Source: Croceimicrobium sp965658275 | Lineage (GTDB): Bacteria > Bacteroidota > Bacteroidia > Flavobacteriales > Schleiferiaceae | Reading direction: 5' to 3' | NCBI GenBank assembly: GCA_965658275.1 | Contig: CBFHRN010000003.1 | Coordinates: 1-64,000, forward strand | DNA length: 64,000 nucleotides | Shown here: one piece after another, positions 25,248 through 35,360 of the stretch | How the letters are laid out: every line of letters starts with the position of its first letter | Numbering within the stretch: the first letter of the stretch is position 1 | Program-made: the position numbers and the translations under genes | The notes under the pieces: generated by a model | What the model was told of the DNA's origin: nothing | The model's database searches: none | Seen by the model: the letters and a program-made list of their open reading frames with translations, nothing else

Positions 25248-26365
25248 TCCTTGTAAATGATGAAAACCTGTTTAGATGTTTTATGCTCTACACTAAGAAT
25301 ATGACTCCCATGCGCAAGGCCCTTTAAGTCAAGCTTCAAAGTGCCTTCATTTATGTTCGCATTGGAGATAGTATCGCTTTGAGCTATGCTGCCGTCCTTC
25401 GCATAAACAATCCACGAAACCCCTTCATAGCCTGCTGGGTTTTCAAAAGAAAGGGTCAGGGTATCCTTAAAGTGCTTGTCCAGTAAATGGGCCGACATAT
25501 CTATTTTGGGATTGTAATCGGAGAAGAAGTCTATTTTGGCCCTATGTAATTTCCCTGGGCGAGTAAAATGAGATTCTTCGGTGAAATAAAGATAGGGATA
25601 CTGGACCGCTAGAGCTTCTTTCTGGGAAAAATAGCCTAGATCATAACGCAGGTAGGGGCTTTCTGAAATACCAGAGACTCCTAATTTAGGGAAGTACCAT
25701 AAATATCGATAACCCAATAATAGCACATCATTTTCCTGAAAGCCATTTTCGGCACCACAAACCCATTTCAATTGCATCAGACCACCCTTCATGTCGATGG
25801 TCTTTAGTAAGGTTGCTGCCTGTTCTTCCTTATTTGGATCGAGATAGTACATGCGCAATTGACCATCGAAAGGTTCAGTGCGGTTTTTAGTGAATAAAAG
25901 CAAGGAGTCATTTCTGAAAAGTACCGACTCTAGATCGTAGTACAAATCGTCATCTTCAGGTGGAAATCCAGATTGTTCGGGATAATAGAACTTCAATTGG
26001 CGCTTTAAACTCCAATCGTGGATATTCAAAACGTAAATGCTTAAATCTCTTCTACGGTTGTTATTATTACCCACATCACAGATAAAGAGTTCCTGCCCGC
26101 CTATGGCTAGAGATTCCCAGTCAGTGTTTTGTAGTTCAGGCAGTTCTACTATTTCTAACAATTGTCCAGCGGTATCTATAATGAATAGTTCTGGATCATT
26201 ACCCCCATCATTTATCATGACCATGCGGTGTTGGTCAATAAAGACCATCCCACTGCATTCATTTAGTTGAGATGGCAATTCAGCAACAATTTCAGATTGG
26301 ATGCTTTGAGAAAAACCCAGCCAAGAGCTTAGCAAGAAATACAATTGCCAAAGTATGTTACGCAT
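25244..26365 (-). CDS. exported hypothetical protein with possible T9SS-like C-terminus
   Basis: A 373-aa protein from the ATG at 26365; an ATG at 26377 is also possible. The leader ends GFSQS. The main part is a beta-rich propeller-like domain with WESLAIGGQELFICDVGNN and DLESVLFRNDSLLLF. These recall proteins that relate a stored record to its source, but no catalytic motif is clear. The last 70 residues end with LKGLAHGSHILSV...QVFIIYKD, like a type A T9SS sorting domain. It overlaps the queA stop by 8 nt and is probably in its operon. Confidence 0.65.
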   Translation of the reverse strand: MRNILWQLYFLLSSWLGFSQSIQSEIVAELPSQLNECSGMVFIDQHRMVMINDGGNDPELFIIDTAGQLLEIVELPELQNTDWESLAIGGQELFICDVGNNNNRRRDLSIYVLNIHDWSLKRQLKFYYPEQSGFPPEDDDLYYDLESVLFRNDSLLLFTKNRTEPFDGQLRMYYLDPNKEEQAATLLKTIDMKGGLMQLKWVCGAENGFQENDVLLLGYRYLWYFPKLGVSGISESPYLRYDLGYFSQKEALAVQYPYLYFTEESHFTRPGKLHRAKIDFFSDYNPKIDMSAHLLDKHFKDTLTLSFENPAGYEGVSWIVYAKDGSIAQSDTISNANINEGTLKLDLKGLAHGSHILSVEHKTSKQVFIIYKD

Positions 26366-27578
26366 TAGTACGATCATAATTTAATAAGCAGCCATCTCCA
26401 TAGCTTAAAAACCGAAAGTCATGGGCCAAGGCATAGTTATATACTTTTTGCCAATCTTCGCCTAAAATAGAAGCAATTAAAAGCATTAGGGTGCTTTTGG
26501 GCTGATGGAAATTGGTTACCAATCCATTTATTATTCTGTGCTGGTAGCCGGGCCCTATGATTATTTGAGTTTTGAAGGAAAACCAATCTTTACCTAAAGA
26601 ATCGAGCAATTGAAGTAAAATTTGAATGGCTTCTTTAGGACTTAAGGCTTCAGCACTTCCATCAAAGCCAATCCACTGAGGAATGATAAGGTCCTTTTCA
26701 TAATTCACTTGCCCTTCTTTATGCATACATGCCAACCAGTACATCGACTCTAGTGCTCTCAAAGATGTTGTTCCAACACAAATTATGGGTCTCTCTTCTA
26801 CTAAAGCTTTTTGAAGCCTCAATAAATAGCTTCTTTCCATAAAAACTTCTTCGGCATGCATCTCATGTTCAGCAACAGTTGTACTAACCGGTTTAAAGGT
26901 CCCTGCGCCTACATGTAAGGTTAGGAAATTGATTTCCATTCCTCGGCCTTTGAGGTCATCAAAAATAGCCTCATTAAAGTGCAATCCTGCTGTGGGGGCG
27001 GCTACAGAACCCATACGCCTAGCATAAGTTGTTTGGTAGCTTGTTTTATCTTTCTCTTCGGCAGCTCGCTTTATGTAAGGAGGAAGAGGTGTTTTACCCG
27101 CTTGCTCTAATACTTCTCCGAAGGATAAATTGGTATCCCAGGTCAAGCGTATTTCAAATTCATTTTCCCTTCTGCCAAGCTTTTGGGCTGTAAGCTTTAC
27201 CCCATTAAGTTGAATTTCTAAATCATGTTCTTTCCACTTCCTGGCTCCACCTACTAAACATAAATAATCGATGCTCCCAGTAGCCTGCATGGCTTGCTCG
27301 ATGCTCATTGCACCTAAAGGCTCCAAGCAAAATACTTCAATTATACTATGCTCATTTTTAGGGAATAAGAGGCGTGCTTGCACCACTTTCGTTTCATTAA
27401 AGACCAGCCAGGTTTGAGGCGGAAGAGCCTCCCCAATATCTTTATACTGGCTTTCCCAAATAGTACCGGTTTTATAAATCAGTAATTTGCTTTCGCCTCG
27501 TTCTTTTGGATAAGTAGCTATGCGATCTTCTGGAAGTTCATAATTGAATTCCTCAATGTCTATCTCTTTGTAGGACAA
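26358..27578 (-). CDS. queA: tRNA preQ1 ribosyltransferase-isomerase QueA
   Basis: Transfers the ribosyl group of SAM to preQ1 in tRNA and isomerises it to epoxyqueuosine. It is 406 aa, matching the longer QueA version of Bacteroidota. FNYELPEDRIATYP is the N-terminal hallmark. PTAGLHF (near 196), LHVGAGTF and TNFHQPKSTLMLL are further family blocks. No ATG lies in frame at the front, so the start is TTG at 27578. A TAATTTTG box is 14 nt upstream. Confidence 0.95.
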   Translation of the reverse strand: MSYKEIDIEEFNYELPEDRIATYPKERGESKLLIYKTGTIWESQYKDIGEALPPQTWLVFNETKVVQARLLFPKNEHSIIEVFCLEPLGAMSIEQAMQATGSIDYLCLVGGARKWKEHDLEIQLNGVKLTAQKLGRRENEFEIRLTWDTNLSFGEVLEQAGKTPLPPYIKRAAEEKDKTSYQTTYARRMGSVAAPTAGLHFNEAIFDDLKGRGMEINFLTLHVGAGTFKPVSTTVAEHEMHAEEVFMERSYLLRLQKALVEERPIICVGTTSLRALESMYWLACMHKEGQVNYEKDLIIPQWIGFDGSAEALSPKEAIQILLQLLDSLGKDWFSFKTQIIIGPGYQHRIINGLVTNFHQPKSTLMLLIASILGEDWQKVYNYALAHDFRFLSYGDGCLLNYDRTNA

Positions 27579-27592
27579 AATGATGTTTTTGG

Positions 27593-27600
27593 CAAAATTA
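27593..27600 (-). promoter_or_regulatory. -7 box of queA
   Basis: Minus-strand TAATTTTG matches TAnnTTTG and ends 14 nt before the queA TTG. The nearest TTG upstream is 25 nt away, too far for a normal -33. Confidence 0.45.
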
Positions 27601-27650
27601 ATACGGAAACTTGGCTCGGCCTTGCCAAATGAAAATTCTAATATTGCTTT

Positions 27651-28760
27651 ATGAAGCGAGTAGTCCTCTCGGTTACGAATGATTTAGTGAATGATCGGCG
27701 CGTGCAACGCTCTATTGCTGGCCTGCAGGAGCAAGGCTACGAAATTCATTTTGTTGGACGCCAGTTAAAAGATAGCCGTAAAGCTGACTTTAATTATTCT
27801 TTTAAACGCTTTCGCTTGATATTCAATAAGGGCTTCCTTTTTTACGCGAATTTCAATCTTCGCTTGTTCTTTCATCTTTTGTTTCAAAAGCGATTTGATA
27901 TTTACTGGGCCAACGACTTGGATACATTACTTCCTAACTACCTGGTTTCTAATATTTATGGTGGAAAATTAGTGTACGATAGTCATGAGTATTTCAAAGG
28001 AGTTCCCGAAATTCAAGATAGGCCTTTAGTGAAATTCGTATGGTCTAGCATAGAAAAGGTCCTTTACACAAAGGCGGATTATCATTTAACCGTAAACGAA
28101 AGCATCGCCGATTTACTGGAAAGGGATTATGGAAAAAGACCTACTGTACTTCGCAATATTGCAGAGTCCTATCTTCCTAAAAACCGAAAATCAAGAAAAG
28201 AGTTAGGATTACCAGAGGATGCTTTTCTTCTAATTAACCAGGGAGCTGGAATTAATGTCGATCGAGGAATGGAAGAAGCCTTTGAGGCTTTAAAACAACT
28301 TCCTGATGATATTCATCTTGTCTTAGTTGGTAAAGGAGATGTAATGCCGTTATTAAAAACCTTGGCAATAAGTAATCATCTCAATGAACGAGTTCACTTT
28401 ATAGAGCCTTTGCCATATGCAGAGATGATCCAGTATACCTTAGCCGCTGATTTAGGACTATCTCTGGATAAAGACACCAATCTAAATTACCGTTATTCTT
28501 TACCCAATAAGCTTTTTGACTATGTAAAGTGCAGTAAACCAGTGTTATGCAGTAAAGTAGTGGAGGTGGAACGAATTGTAATCGGTGAAGGTATTGGTTT
28601 AAGTGTAGCAGTGAACCCCGCAGAAATTGCGGAAGGCGTAAAACAAATAAGGCTGAATTACAAAGGTTTTGAGGAAGCCTTTGAAATCTGCGCTCAAAAG
28701 CATAATTGGGAGGAGGAATCTAAGAAGCTAATTCGCTTTATCGAATCTTTCGAAGTCTAG
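27651..28760 (+). CDS. GT4-like glycosyltransferase
   Basis: A 369-aa glycosyltransferase with the GT-B fold. The N-terminal half starts VVLSVTNDLVNDRRVQR and includes YWANDLDTLLPNYL near residue 85. The C-terminal half includes LINQGAGINVDRGMEEAFEAL (nucleotide-sugar region), LVGKGDVMP, and LGLSLDKDTNLNYRYSLPNKLFDY, where GT4 has its E/D-x7-E region. The sugar donor and acceptor are unknown. Its 3' end overlaps the convergent GT2 gene by 33 nt. Confidence 0.85.
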   Translation: MKRVVLSVTNDLVNDRRVQRSIAGLQEQGYEIHFVGRQLKDSRKADFNYSFKRFRLIFNKGFLFYANFNLRLFFHLLFQKRFDIYWANDLDTLLPNYLVSNIYGGKLVYDSHEYFKGVPEIQDRPLVKFVWSSIEKVLYTKADYHLTVNESIADLLERDYGKRPTVLRNIAESYLPKNRKSRKELGLPEDAFLLINQGAGINVDRGMEEAFEALKQLPDDIHLVLVGKGDVMPLLKTLAISNHLNERVHFIEPLPYAEMIQYTLAADLGLSLDKDTNLNYRYSLPNKLFDYVKCSKPVLCSKVVEVERIVIGEGIGLSVAVNPAEIAEGVKQIRLNYKGFEEAFEICAQKHNWEEESKKLIRFIESFEV

Positions 28761-29633
28761 AAGGCGCATGATGCGATAAAGATCGAAAAGAACTAATGAG
28801 GGCTTATTGGATACTAAGTTTTTAACGATTGCATCCCTGCCGAATCTTAAAATTATTTTTAAGATAGCATTCAGTTTAAGTTTCTTGATCCTTTTCTTTA
28901 AACGTAAGAGTGGGAAGGATTCACGGAAATGCGGATACGCCATTTCGATGTATCTTAAATTTACAAGCGCCTGATCTGTTTTTTCTAGGAATCTATCGCT
29001 CCTTTCATCAGCGCTATAAATAGTCGGATTATCGATATGTGAAAAGTGGTATCCAGCACTATTTGCCTCTAAGCCAAAAAGGCTGTCCTCATGTCCGTAA
29101 CCCATCAAGTTTTCATCAAAGTTAAGGTTATTAACATGCTTTAAATCAATTAAAAAGCAATTTGTTTGAAAACTTCGTTGAGGCTTTAATATTCGCTTTT
29201 CAATACTTCTAATTTCACGTACTTTAGTGTATTTCCAGCGAAGTTCACAACCTGGAAGAGGACTAGTTTCTTTCAGTTTTTTAGACCCTACAACGATACC
29301 TTTCTTGCTCCGACTTTGCCAGTATTTGGATAGAAAATCTGATGCATCTAATTGGGCGTCACCATCAATCATTAATAGGTAGTCAGCTTTAGCTAAACCC
29401 ATTAGTTTGTTCCTTGCCTTTGCCCGACCTTCGTTGCTAGAGCTCAGGGACAGCTTAAGGCCTGCATGCTTGGATTGGAGTACTTGTAGAGAATCTTGCC
29501 ACTGTTTAGTAGAACCATCATCATGAACTAAGATATAGCCCTTACAATCCAATGACTCCAATTGCTGGATTAACTGATTTACAAGGTGACTTGGATCGAT
29601 CTCATAAACCAATATACCAATACAGAGATCCAA
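28728..29633 (-). CDS. GT2-family glycosyltransferase
   Basis: A 301-aa GT-A enzyme. The N-terminal part has VHDDGSTKQW and the metal-binding LLMIDGDAQLDASDF near residue 88-102. GYGHEDSLFG near residue 180 fits the GT2 acceptor/catalytic region. The C-terminus is basic. The start is TTG at 29633, directly behind the ftsE stop with no gap, so it is probably read with ftsE. The 3' end overlaps the convergent GT4 gene by 33 nt. It likely acts in surface polysaccharide or glycolipid synthesis. Confidence 0.83.
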   Translation of the reverse strand: MDLCIGILVYEIDPSHLVNQLIQQLESLDCKGYILVHDDGSTKQWQDSLQVLQSKHAGLKLSLSSSNEGRAKARNKLMGLAKADYLLMIDGDAQLDASDFLSKYWQSRSKKGIVVGSKKLKETSPLPGCELRWKYTKVREIRSIEKRILKPQRSFQTNCFLIDLKHVNNLNFDENLMGYGHEDSLFGLEANSAGYHFSHIDNPTIYSADERSDRFLEKTDQALVNLRYIEMAYPHFRESFPLLRLKKRIKKLKLNAILKIILRFGRDAIVKNLVSNKPSLVLFDLYRIMRLLDFERFDKAN

Positions 29634-30320
29634 TTAGAGTGTATTTTGAACGGTATTAATCACTTTGCCTTGGTGGCATTTTAAAGTCTCATGAGGAAAC
29701 TTAAGGATAAGCGAATAATCATGGGTAGCCATTAATATCGCTCGGCCACTATTGGAAATCTGTTCTAAAAGAATCATAATTTCTTCAGAAGTGGAAGGAT
29801 CTAAATTACCCGTGGGCTCATCAGCTAAAATTATTTGAGGATCATTTAAAAGTGAGCGAGCAATGGCAACCCTTTGCTGTTCACCTCCCGATAGTTGATG
29901 AGGGAACTTGTTGGAACTAGCGCCCATATTCACTTTATCAAGGACTTCTTCAATCTTCTTTCGAATTTCCTTTTTCGAATTCCAACCTGTTGCTTGCAGA
30001 ACAAACTTCAGATTATCATAAACGGAACGGTCATTTAGAAGCTGAAAATCTTGAAAAACGATCCCAATTCTGCGACGGAGAGTAGGAATATCTTTTTCCT
30101 TGAGTTTCCTTAGACTCATTCCTGAAACTTCCCCAGAACCATCACTGAGAGGAAGATCTCCGTAAAGAGTTTTCAATAAACTTGACTTACCCGAGCCGGT
30201 TGAGCCAATCAAATATTGAAAATCACCCTGACTAACCAATAGGTCGACTTCACTAAGAATAGTCTTATCGCCTTGTTTTATTGTGGCATTGGTAAGTCGT
30301 ATAATGGGATCTCCGCGCAT
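29634..30320 (-). CDS. ftsE: cell division ATP-binding protein FtsE
   Basis: A 228-aa ABC ATPase. Walker A is GSTGSGKSS near residue 39-47, the signature is LSGGEQQRVAIARS, and Walker B is IILADEPTGNLD. The sequence is of the FtsE/LolD class, and I favour FtsE on general appearance; ftsX is not adjacent. FtsEX controls peptidoglycan hydrolases at the septum. A TATTTTTG box is 12 nt upstream, and the gene is divergent from the TPR gene. Confidence 0.85.
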   Translation of the reverse strand: MRGDPIIRLTNATIKQGDKTILSEVDLLVSQGDFQYLIGSTGSGKSSLLKTLYGDLPLSDGSGEVSGMSLRKLKEKDIPTLRRRIGIVFQDFQLLNDRSVYDNLKFVLQATGWNSKKEIRKKIEEVLDKVNMGASSNKFPHQLSGGEQQRVAIARSLLNDPQIILADEPTGNLDPSTSEEIMILLEQISNSGRAILMATHDYSLILKFPHETLKCHQGKVINTVQNTL

Positions 30321-30332
30321 AAACTTTTCCTA

Positions 30333-30340
30333 CAAAAATA
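30333..30340 (-). promoter_or_regulatory. -7 box of ftsE
   Basis: Minus-strand TATTTTTG matches TAnnTTTG, 12 nt before the ATG at 30320. No clear -33 TTG. Confidence 0.45.
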
Positions 30341-30472
30341 AAGCTTGCCTTTGGTGTGAGGCCTTTCTGCTTCAATAATAATTAACAGCTCGCGTTAAAA
30401 ACTTATTGTACGCTTAAAATAGAGGCCTATTTATTACTGCTACTTTAGAAATCAGAAAATTAAAATGCTAGT

Positions 30473-33400
30473 ATGCGGATTCACAGAGTCTTAACTCTGG
30501 TGAGCTGTTGGGTCTTCTTAGCCGCCACCAATTTACAAGCACAGGTCAATGAAAGTTTCAGAGGTTTAAATACCTACACTGAGGCAGCCATGGAACTTTA
30601 CGAAAAGCAACAATATGGCAATGCCCAGTTACTCTTTGACGGAATTGCTGAAGACAATACACAGAGCTTAGAGTCAAGAATGAACGCGCGCTATTATGCT
30701 GCGGTTTGTGCGATTGAACTTTATCGAGGTGATATCAATGAACGGGTAGAGGAATTTGGTAGACTCCATGAAACGAGTCCTTTACAGAACAACCTATGGC
30801 TTCGTTACGCCAATAATCTCTTCAGTTTAAAGCGTTATCGACAATCAGCGGGATACTACCAAAAGGTAGATGATTATGCTTTGAATGCTTCATCTAAAGC
30901 CGAGCTCAGTTTTAAATTGGCCTATAGTCTATTACAAACAGAATCTAAGGCGGATGCCGAAAGGCTTTTCTTTAAGCTTAAAGATGGTAATAGTGCTTAT
31001 GCCGCTTCGGCACGCTACTACTATGCTCATATCCGTTACAGCGAGGAGGATTACCCGGCTGCATTAACAAATTTTCTACCGCTGCAAGAGGACCCAAATT
31101 TTGGTCCTTTAGTCCCTTATTATTTAGCTCATATCTACTATGCACTTAAAGATTACGATAAGTTGGTAGAGGTAGGGGAAGACCTTATTCAAACAGCTAG
31201 TCCTGGCAGAGCTCCTGAAATTGCAAAGTTATTGGCAGATGCATTTTACCAGAGAGAAGACTACAGCAATGCTATCAAGTATATTGAACTCTTTCAGGCT
31301 AAAGAAGGTAAGATGCGACTACTGGATCATTATCAGGCCGGTTATGCCTATTATCAAGAAGATCGTTTTAGCGAAGCCATCGGCTCTTTTAATAAGATTA
31401 GTGCCGGCCCCAAAGATTTAAGACAGAACGCCTATTATCATTTAGCAGATGCTTACTTAAAAGTGGGCGAGAATAATCAAGCGCTAGTAGCGTTTAAGGC
31501 GGCTTCTGAGATTGAAGATAACGCAGAAATCGCGGAGGACGCCTACTATAACTACGCTAAACTTAATTACGAAATGGCCAGTCCCTTTAAGGACCCCATC
31601 CAAACTTTTAAAGACTACTTAGCAAAGTATCCTGAGTCAAGGCATCGCAAAAAGATTAACGAATACCTAGCTAATCTGTACATCACTTCCAAGGATTACG
31701 ATCGGGCTATGGATGCCATAAAAATAGTTGGCCTAAATAGCCCCGAAATGCGTGGCGTATTTCAGAAAATCGCCTTCTATCGTGCTATTGAACTTTTTAA
31801 TTCGGGCGCTTTAAAAGGTGCTTTGGATCGCTTTGAACAGTCAGCACAGTACCCTGAAGATAAAGCTTTAGCAACCTTAAGTCTGTATTGGCAAGGTGAG
31901 TGTCAGTTTCGTTTAAAAGACTTTGCAAAAGCAGAAAGTTTGTTTATCAAATTCAGACAAGGCAATGGCGCTGCCGCCCAAGAGGTATATAACCGTTCTT
32001 ATTACCATAGCGCTTATATTGCCTATAAGAAATTTGACTTTAGAGTTGCAGCAGATTACTTCAAAGTATTTGTTCGGAACGCAAAGGACAAAGACCCACG
32101 TAAACCTGATTCCTATTTAAGATTAGGAGATGCTTATTTGCTAACAGGGGGCTACCTTTTAGCTCGAAATTATTATACCAAAGCAATTGAAGCGGGCATT
32201 AAAGATGTAGACTACGCTTATTTCCAGAAAGCGGAGTGTTTAGGATTAGAAGGCAAATCTCGGGAGAAGATTAGTCAGCTCCAGAATTTAGCCAAGCAAT
32301 TCCCAAATAGTATTTACGCAGAAAGATCTCAGTACGAAATTGCCCTTACTTTATTAAAGCTCGAAGACTATGAAGCTTCCTTAAATGCTTTTGCAGCCTA
32401 CGAACGGGCCTACCCAGAAAGTGATCGACGCCCTGAAATTGGTTTGAAAAGAGGCTTGATTTACTCTAATCAAGATAAAAACCAAAAGGCTATTGAAGAG
32501 TACAAAGGCGTAGTTGCCGATTATCCTGGCACACAGGAATCATTAGAAGCTATTCGCCTGGCCGAAATCAATTACAAACGAATTCAAAAAATTGATGATT
32601 ACCTGGACTGGGTTGCAACCATCGAGTTTGTTGATTTCAAAGATTCACAATTAGACAGCACGGCTTACGCAGCAGCTTTTGATGTGTATGCTGCGGCAGA
32701 CTACAATACTGCGGTGAGTTCTTTTCAATCCTATTTAAGACGTTTCCCCAAAGGAATATTCTACGAACCAGCATTGTACTATGGAGCTCAATCTGCTGAG
32801 CGTATCAAATTCGACTCCGTGGCTTATGATTTCTATGATGAACTGAGTATAAAGTCAAAAATTGAGTATCGAGTTAAGGCGCTTCAGTTTACAGCAGATT
32901 ATGATTTGAAAGACTCATCTTACGTTTCTGCTTTAGAGCGATATGAGCGATTAAATAGTCTTGCTCAATCTTCGGAGCAGCAGCTTCAAGCACAAGAGGG
33001 GGCATTAGCTTCTTCGTGGGCGCTAAGAGATACGCTCAAAGCAGAGCGTTTTTCATCGCTAATTCTGAATCACCCGGGCTTAATGCGCAGCTCGAAACAG
33101 AAGGCTCTCCGTATTCAGGCGTTTATTAAAATGGGAAGAGAGAACTGGTCTGGAGCTATGTCAGATTTCGAAAGCTTACTTGGTATTTCAGATGGAAACT
33201 TAAAAGCGGAAGCCTACTATTACCAGGCTCACATTCTTCAAAAACAAACGCTTTATGATAGCAGTAATCAGCGCATCAATACACTGATAGAGGAATTGCC
33301 AAGTTACAAGGAATGGAAAATGAAGGCTTTGTATTTAATGGCCTTTAACTTCTGGAAGTTAGACGACATCTTCCAGGCAAATTACATTCTAGATTTCATT

Positions 33401-33613
33401 ATTGAGTCAGCTGAAAATCCAGAATTACTTCAAAAGGCTCGAAATCTAAAAGATGAGATCGCTCAGGCGGAAGCGAGGGCTATCCAGCAAAAGGAAGACT
33501 TATTACGTAAACAGTCCTCTCCGATCATTCTAGATTCTGAAGGAGGTTTAAAGCTCCTGGATTTCCAATTAAATGAAGAACCGCTCGAAGAGCTCGAAAA
33601 TATTGAGAAATAG
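30473..33613 (+). CDS. large exported tetratricopeptide-repeat protein
   Basis: A 1046-aa protein with a Sec signal peptide (to about residue 23, ending LQAQ). The rest is an array of TPR-like helical repeats from about residue 40 to 990, with recurring A-x-Y-Y-x-A-x-x-x-Y pattern (for example YYAHIRYSEEDYPAALTNF and LGDAYLLTGGYLLARNYYTKAIE). The C-terminal 60 residues are charged. Such scaffolds often serve outer-membrane or periplasmic assembly. The following outer-membrane protein starts 2 nt after its stop, so the pair is very likely one unit. I cannot assign a specific pathway. Confidence 0.85.
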   Translation: MRIHRVLTLVSCWVFLAATNLQAQVNESFRGLNTYTEAAMELYEKQQYGNAQLLFDGIAEDNTQSLESRMNARYYAAVCAIELYRGDINERVEEFGRLHETSPLQNNLWLRYANNLFSLKRYRQSAGYYQKVDDYALNASSKAELSFKLAYSLLQTESKADAERLFFKLKDGNSAYAASARYYYAHIRYSEEDYPAALTNFLPLQEDPNFGPLVPYYLAHIYYALKDYDKLVEVGEDLIQTASPGRAPEIAKLLADAFYQREDYSNAIKYIELFQAKEGKMRLLDHYQAGYAYYQEDRFSEAIGSFNKISAGPKDLRQNAYYHLADAYLKVGENNQALVAFKAASEIEDNAEIAEDAYYNYAKLNYEMASPFKDPIQTFKDYLAKYPESRHRKKINEYLANLYITSKDYDRAMDAIKIVGLNSPEMRGVFQKIAFYRAIELFNSGALKGALDRFEQSAQYPEDKALATLSLYWQGECQFRLKDFAKAESLFIKFRQGNGAAAQEVYNRSYYHSAYIAYKKFDFRVAADYFKVFVRNAKDKDPRKPDSYLRLGDAYLLTGGYLLARNYYTKAIEAGIKDVDYAYFQKAECLGLEGKSREKISQLQNLAKQFPNSIYAERSQYEIALTLLKLEDYEASLNAFAAYERAYPESDRRPEIGLKRGLIYSNQDKNQKAIEEYKGVVADYPGTQESLEAIRLAEINYKRIQKIDDYLDWVATIEFVDFKDSQLDSTAYAAAFDVYAAADYNTAVSSFQSYLRRFPKGIFYEPALYYGAQSAERIKFDSVAYDFYDELSIKSKIEYRVKALQFTADYDLKDSSYVSALERYERLNSLAQSSEQQLQAQEGALASSWALRDTLKAERFSSLILNHPGLMRSSKQKALRIQAFIKMGRENWSGAMSDFESLLGISDGNLKAEAYYYQAHILQKQTLYDSSNQRINTLIEELPSYKEWKMKALYLMAFNFWKLDDIFQANYILDFIIESAENPELLQKARNLKDEIAQAEARAIQQKEDLLRKQSSPIILDSEGGLKLLDFQLNEEPLEELENIEK

Positions 33614-33614
33614 C

Positions 33615-35339
33615 ATGAAAGTATTTAAAACCCTTTTAGTTTCACTTTTGGCTATAACTGCCTACGCGCAACCAGACGATAAGGAAAATCTAGGGCAATT
33701 TGAGCTTAGTGTGACGGATCGATATAAGGCCCAGGTAATGGATGCTCAAAAAGTCTTAGAAAGACCAAATTACAAGGACAGCATCCAACAGAAAATAGGG
33801 GTAGAGTATTCTATTTTCAGCCGTCCAATTGAAGTGCGTATGCAGCCCGAAAAGCTATCACCGGCACGAATTGCAAAAATTGAGGTCCCTGAATTGTACA
33901 GTGGCTATATCCGAACTGGCTATGGCATGTACAACACCGCTCTTGCGGAGGCCTACTACAACAGTGGTCGCAGTGCTAAATCGAGTTTTGGTTTTTCAGC
34001 AAGACATCTTTCTAGTCAAAGCGGAGTGGAAGACTTGTACTTTGATGATAATAGCTTCTCGAGGAATCATCTAGGTACTTTCTTTAATCGTTACTACCGA
34101 AAATTCACTTGGCACACAGAAGCTACGGTGAATTTAGATAAGTACAGCTATTATGGGCATCCATTAACTGGAGCATTTGCTAATGAAGATAGCGCTCGAG
34201 GGGCGGCGCCTTTTAACTGGTATCGTTCATATGGCATACGCAGCTCTATTAAGGAGTCTAATCTAAAATCTTTGGGATGGTTACAAAAACTGGAAGTTGG
34301 TTTTAACCACTTCGATGACAATTACCGTAGTTCAGAACAAGACTTTCAGCTTTTATCTGATTGGGCCTTACCAGCTGACGACAAACTTCTGTACTTACAA
34401 TTGAATGCTTTATACTTCCAGAATCGAATGGACAGCCTTTATAATGGCTTCCCAGATTCTTTAGCCCTAGAGCAGAGTACATTTCAGTTTCAAGCTAGAC
34501 CCTATATCCACATGGAGCGCAATGACATTAGCTTCGACTTTGGCTTAAATCTTTTTATTCTAGATCAAAAAGACAGCAGACCTGAACAGTCTGATGGTCG
34601 TGTATTTTTCTTCCCTGAATTAATATTAAAATGGAAAATGATCCCTGGTGTATTAAGCTTAAAAGGCGGTATAAAAGGGGAACTACAGCGAAATAACTTC
34701 AGGGAATTAAGTCAGCTGAGCCCATTTGTAGCGCCGGGACAAACAACTCGGGCCGGTGGTGAAAACCGGATTTTTGCCGGTATGGAAGGAATTCTTGCCT
34801 CAAACCTTAGTTTCCACTTGGAAGGCGGGTATCAGATCTTCCAGAATAGAGCTTTTGTTTATGCGGACCCAACCTATGATAGAGCTTTAGAAAACGTATT
34901 GTGGGTAGGAGTGAGGTACCATGATGTGAATGTGCTTTACGCAAAAGGTGGCTTGGACTTTAATTGGAATGAAAAGTTAATTATTAATACATCGGCCACT
35001 GCCCGAAGTTTTAGTGCTGAAGATCCTGGTTCTAGAGCTTGGTATTTACCCTACTTTGAAGCCAATTTAAGTGCATCCTATAACCTGAAAAATAAGATCG
35101 GGTTTCAGCTTTCATTGGACTATATAGGTTCCCGTTTAGCTACAAATGTGGCGTTCCCCAATTATGAAGCCCTGTTAAAACCTTATGCGGATCTAGGCTT
35201 AAAAATCGATTACCGTTACAATTCGCGAATCGGCGCCTTTGTTAACCTTAGTAATCTCTTAAATAGCCAATATGATATTTTATTAGGCTATCAAGCGCAA
35301 AGTATAGGAGCAATGTTTGGCCTTAATTATAGATTTTAA
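33615..35339 (+). CDS. outer-membrane beta-barrel protein (TonB-receptor-like, no clear plug)
   Basis: A 574-aa protein from the ATG at 33615; the longer frame begins inside the TPR gene. Residues 1-19 are a signal peptide ending AYAQ. From about residue 100 the chain is a run of amphipathic strands with aromatic ends, closing with a final strand ending NYRF, as in outer-membrane barrels. The usual TonB plug motifs are absent in the short N-terminal part, so it may be a barrel without a plug. It is coupled to the TPR protein and probably works with it. Confidence 0.8.
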   Translation: MKVFKTLLVSLLAITAYAQPDDKENLGQFELSVTDRYKAQVMDAQKVLERPNYKDSIQQKIGVEYSIFSRPIEVRMQPEKLSPARIAKIEVPELYSGYIRTGYGMYNTALAEAYYNSGRSAKSSFGFSARHLSSQSGVEDLYFDDNSFSRNHLGTFFNRYYRKFTWHTEATVNLDKYSYYGHPLTGAFANEDSARGAAPFNWYRSYGIRSSIKESNLKSLGWLQKLEVGFNHFDDNYRSSEQDFQLLSDWALPADDKLLYLQLNALYFQNRMDSLYNGFPDSLALEQSTFQFQARPYIHMERNDISFDFGLNLFILDQKDSRPEQSDGRVFFFPELILKWKMIPGVLSLKGGIKGELQRNNFRELSQLSPFVAPGQTTRAGGENRIFAGMEGILASNLSFHLEGGYQIFQNRAFVYADPTYDRALENVLWVGVRYHDVNVLYAKGGLDFNWNEKLIINTSATARSFSAEDPGSRAWYLPYFEANLSASYNLKNKIGFQLSLDYIGSRLATNVAFPNYEALLKPYADLGLKIDYRYNSRIGAFVNLSNLLNSQYDILLGYQAQSIGAMFGLNYRF

Positions 35340-35360
35340 TCATTTTTAAAGGGCAAAAGC

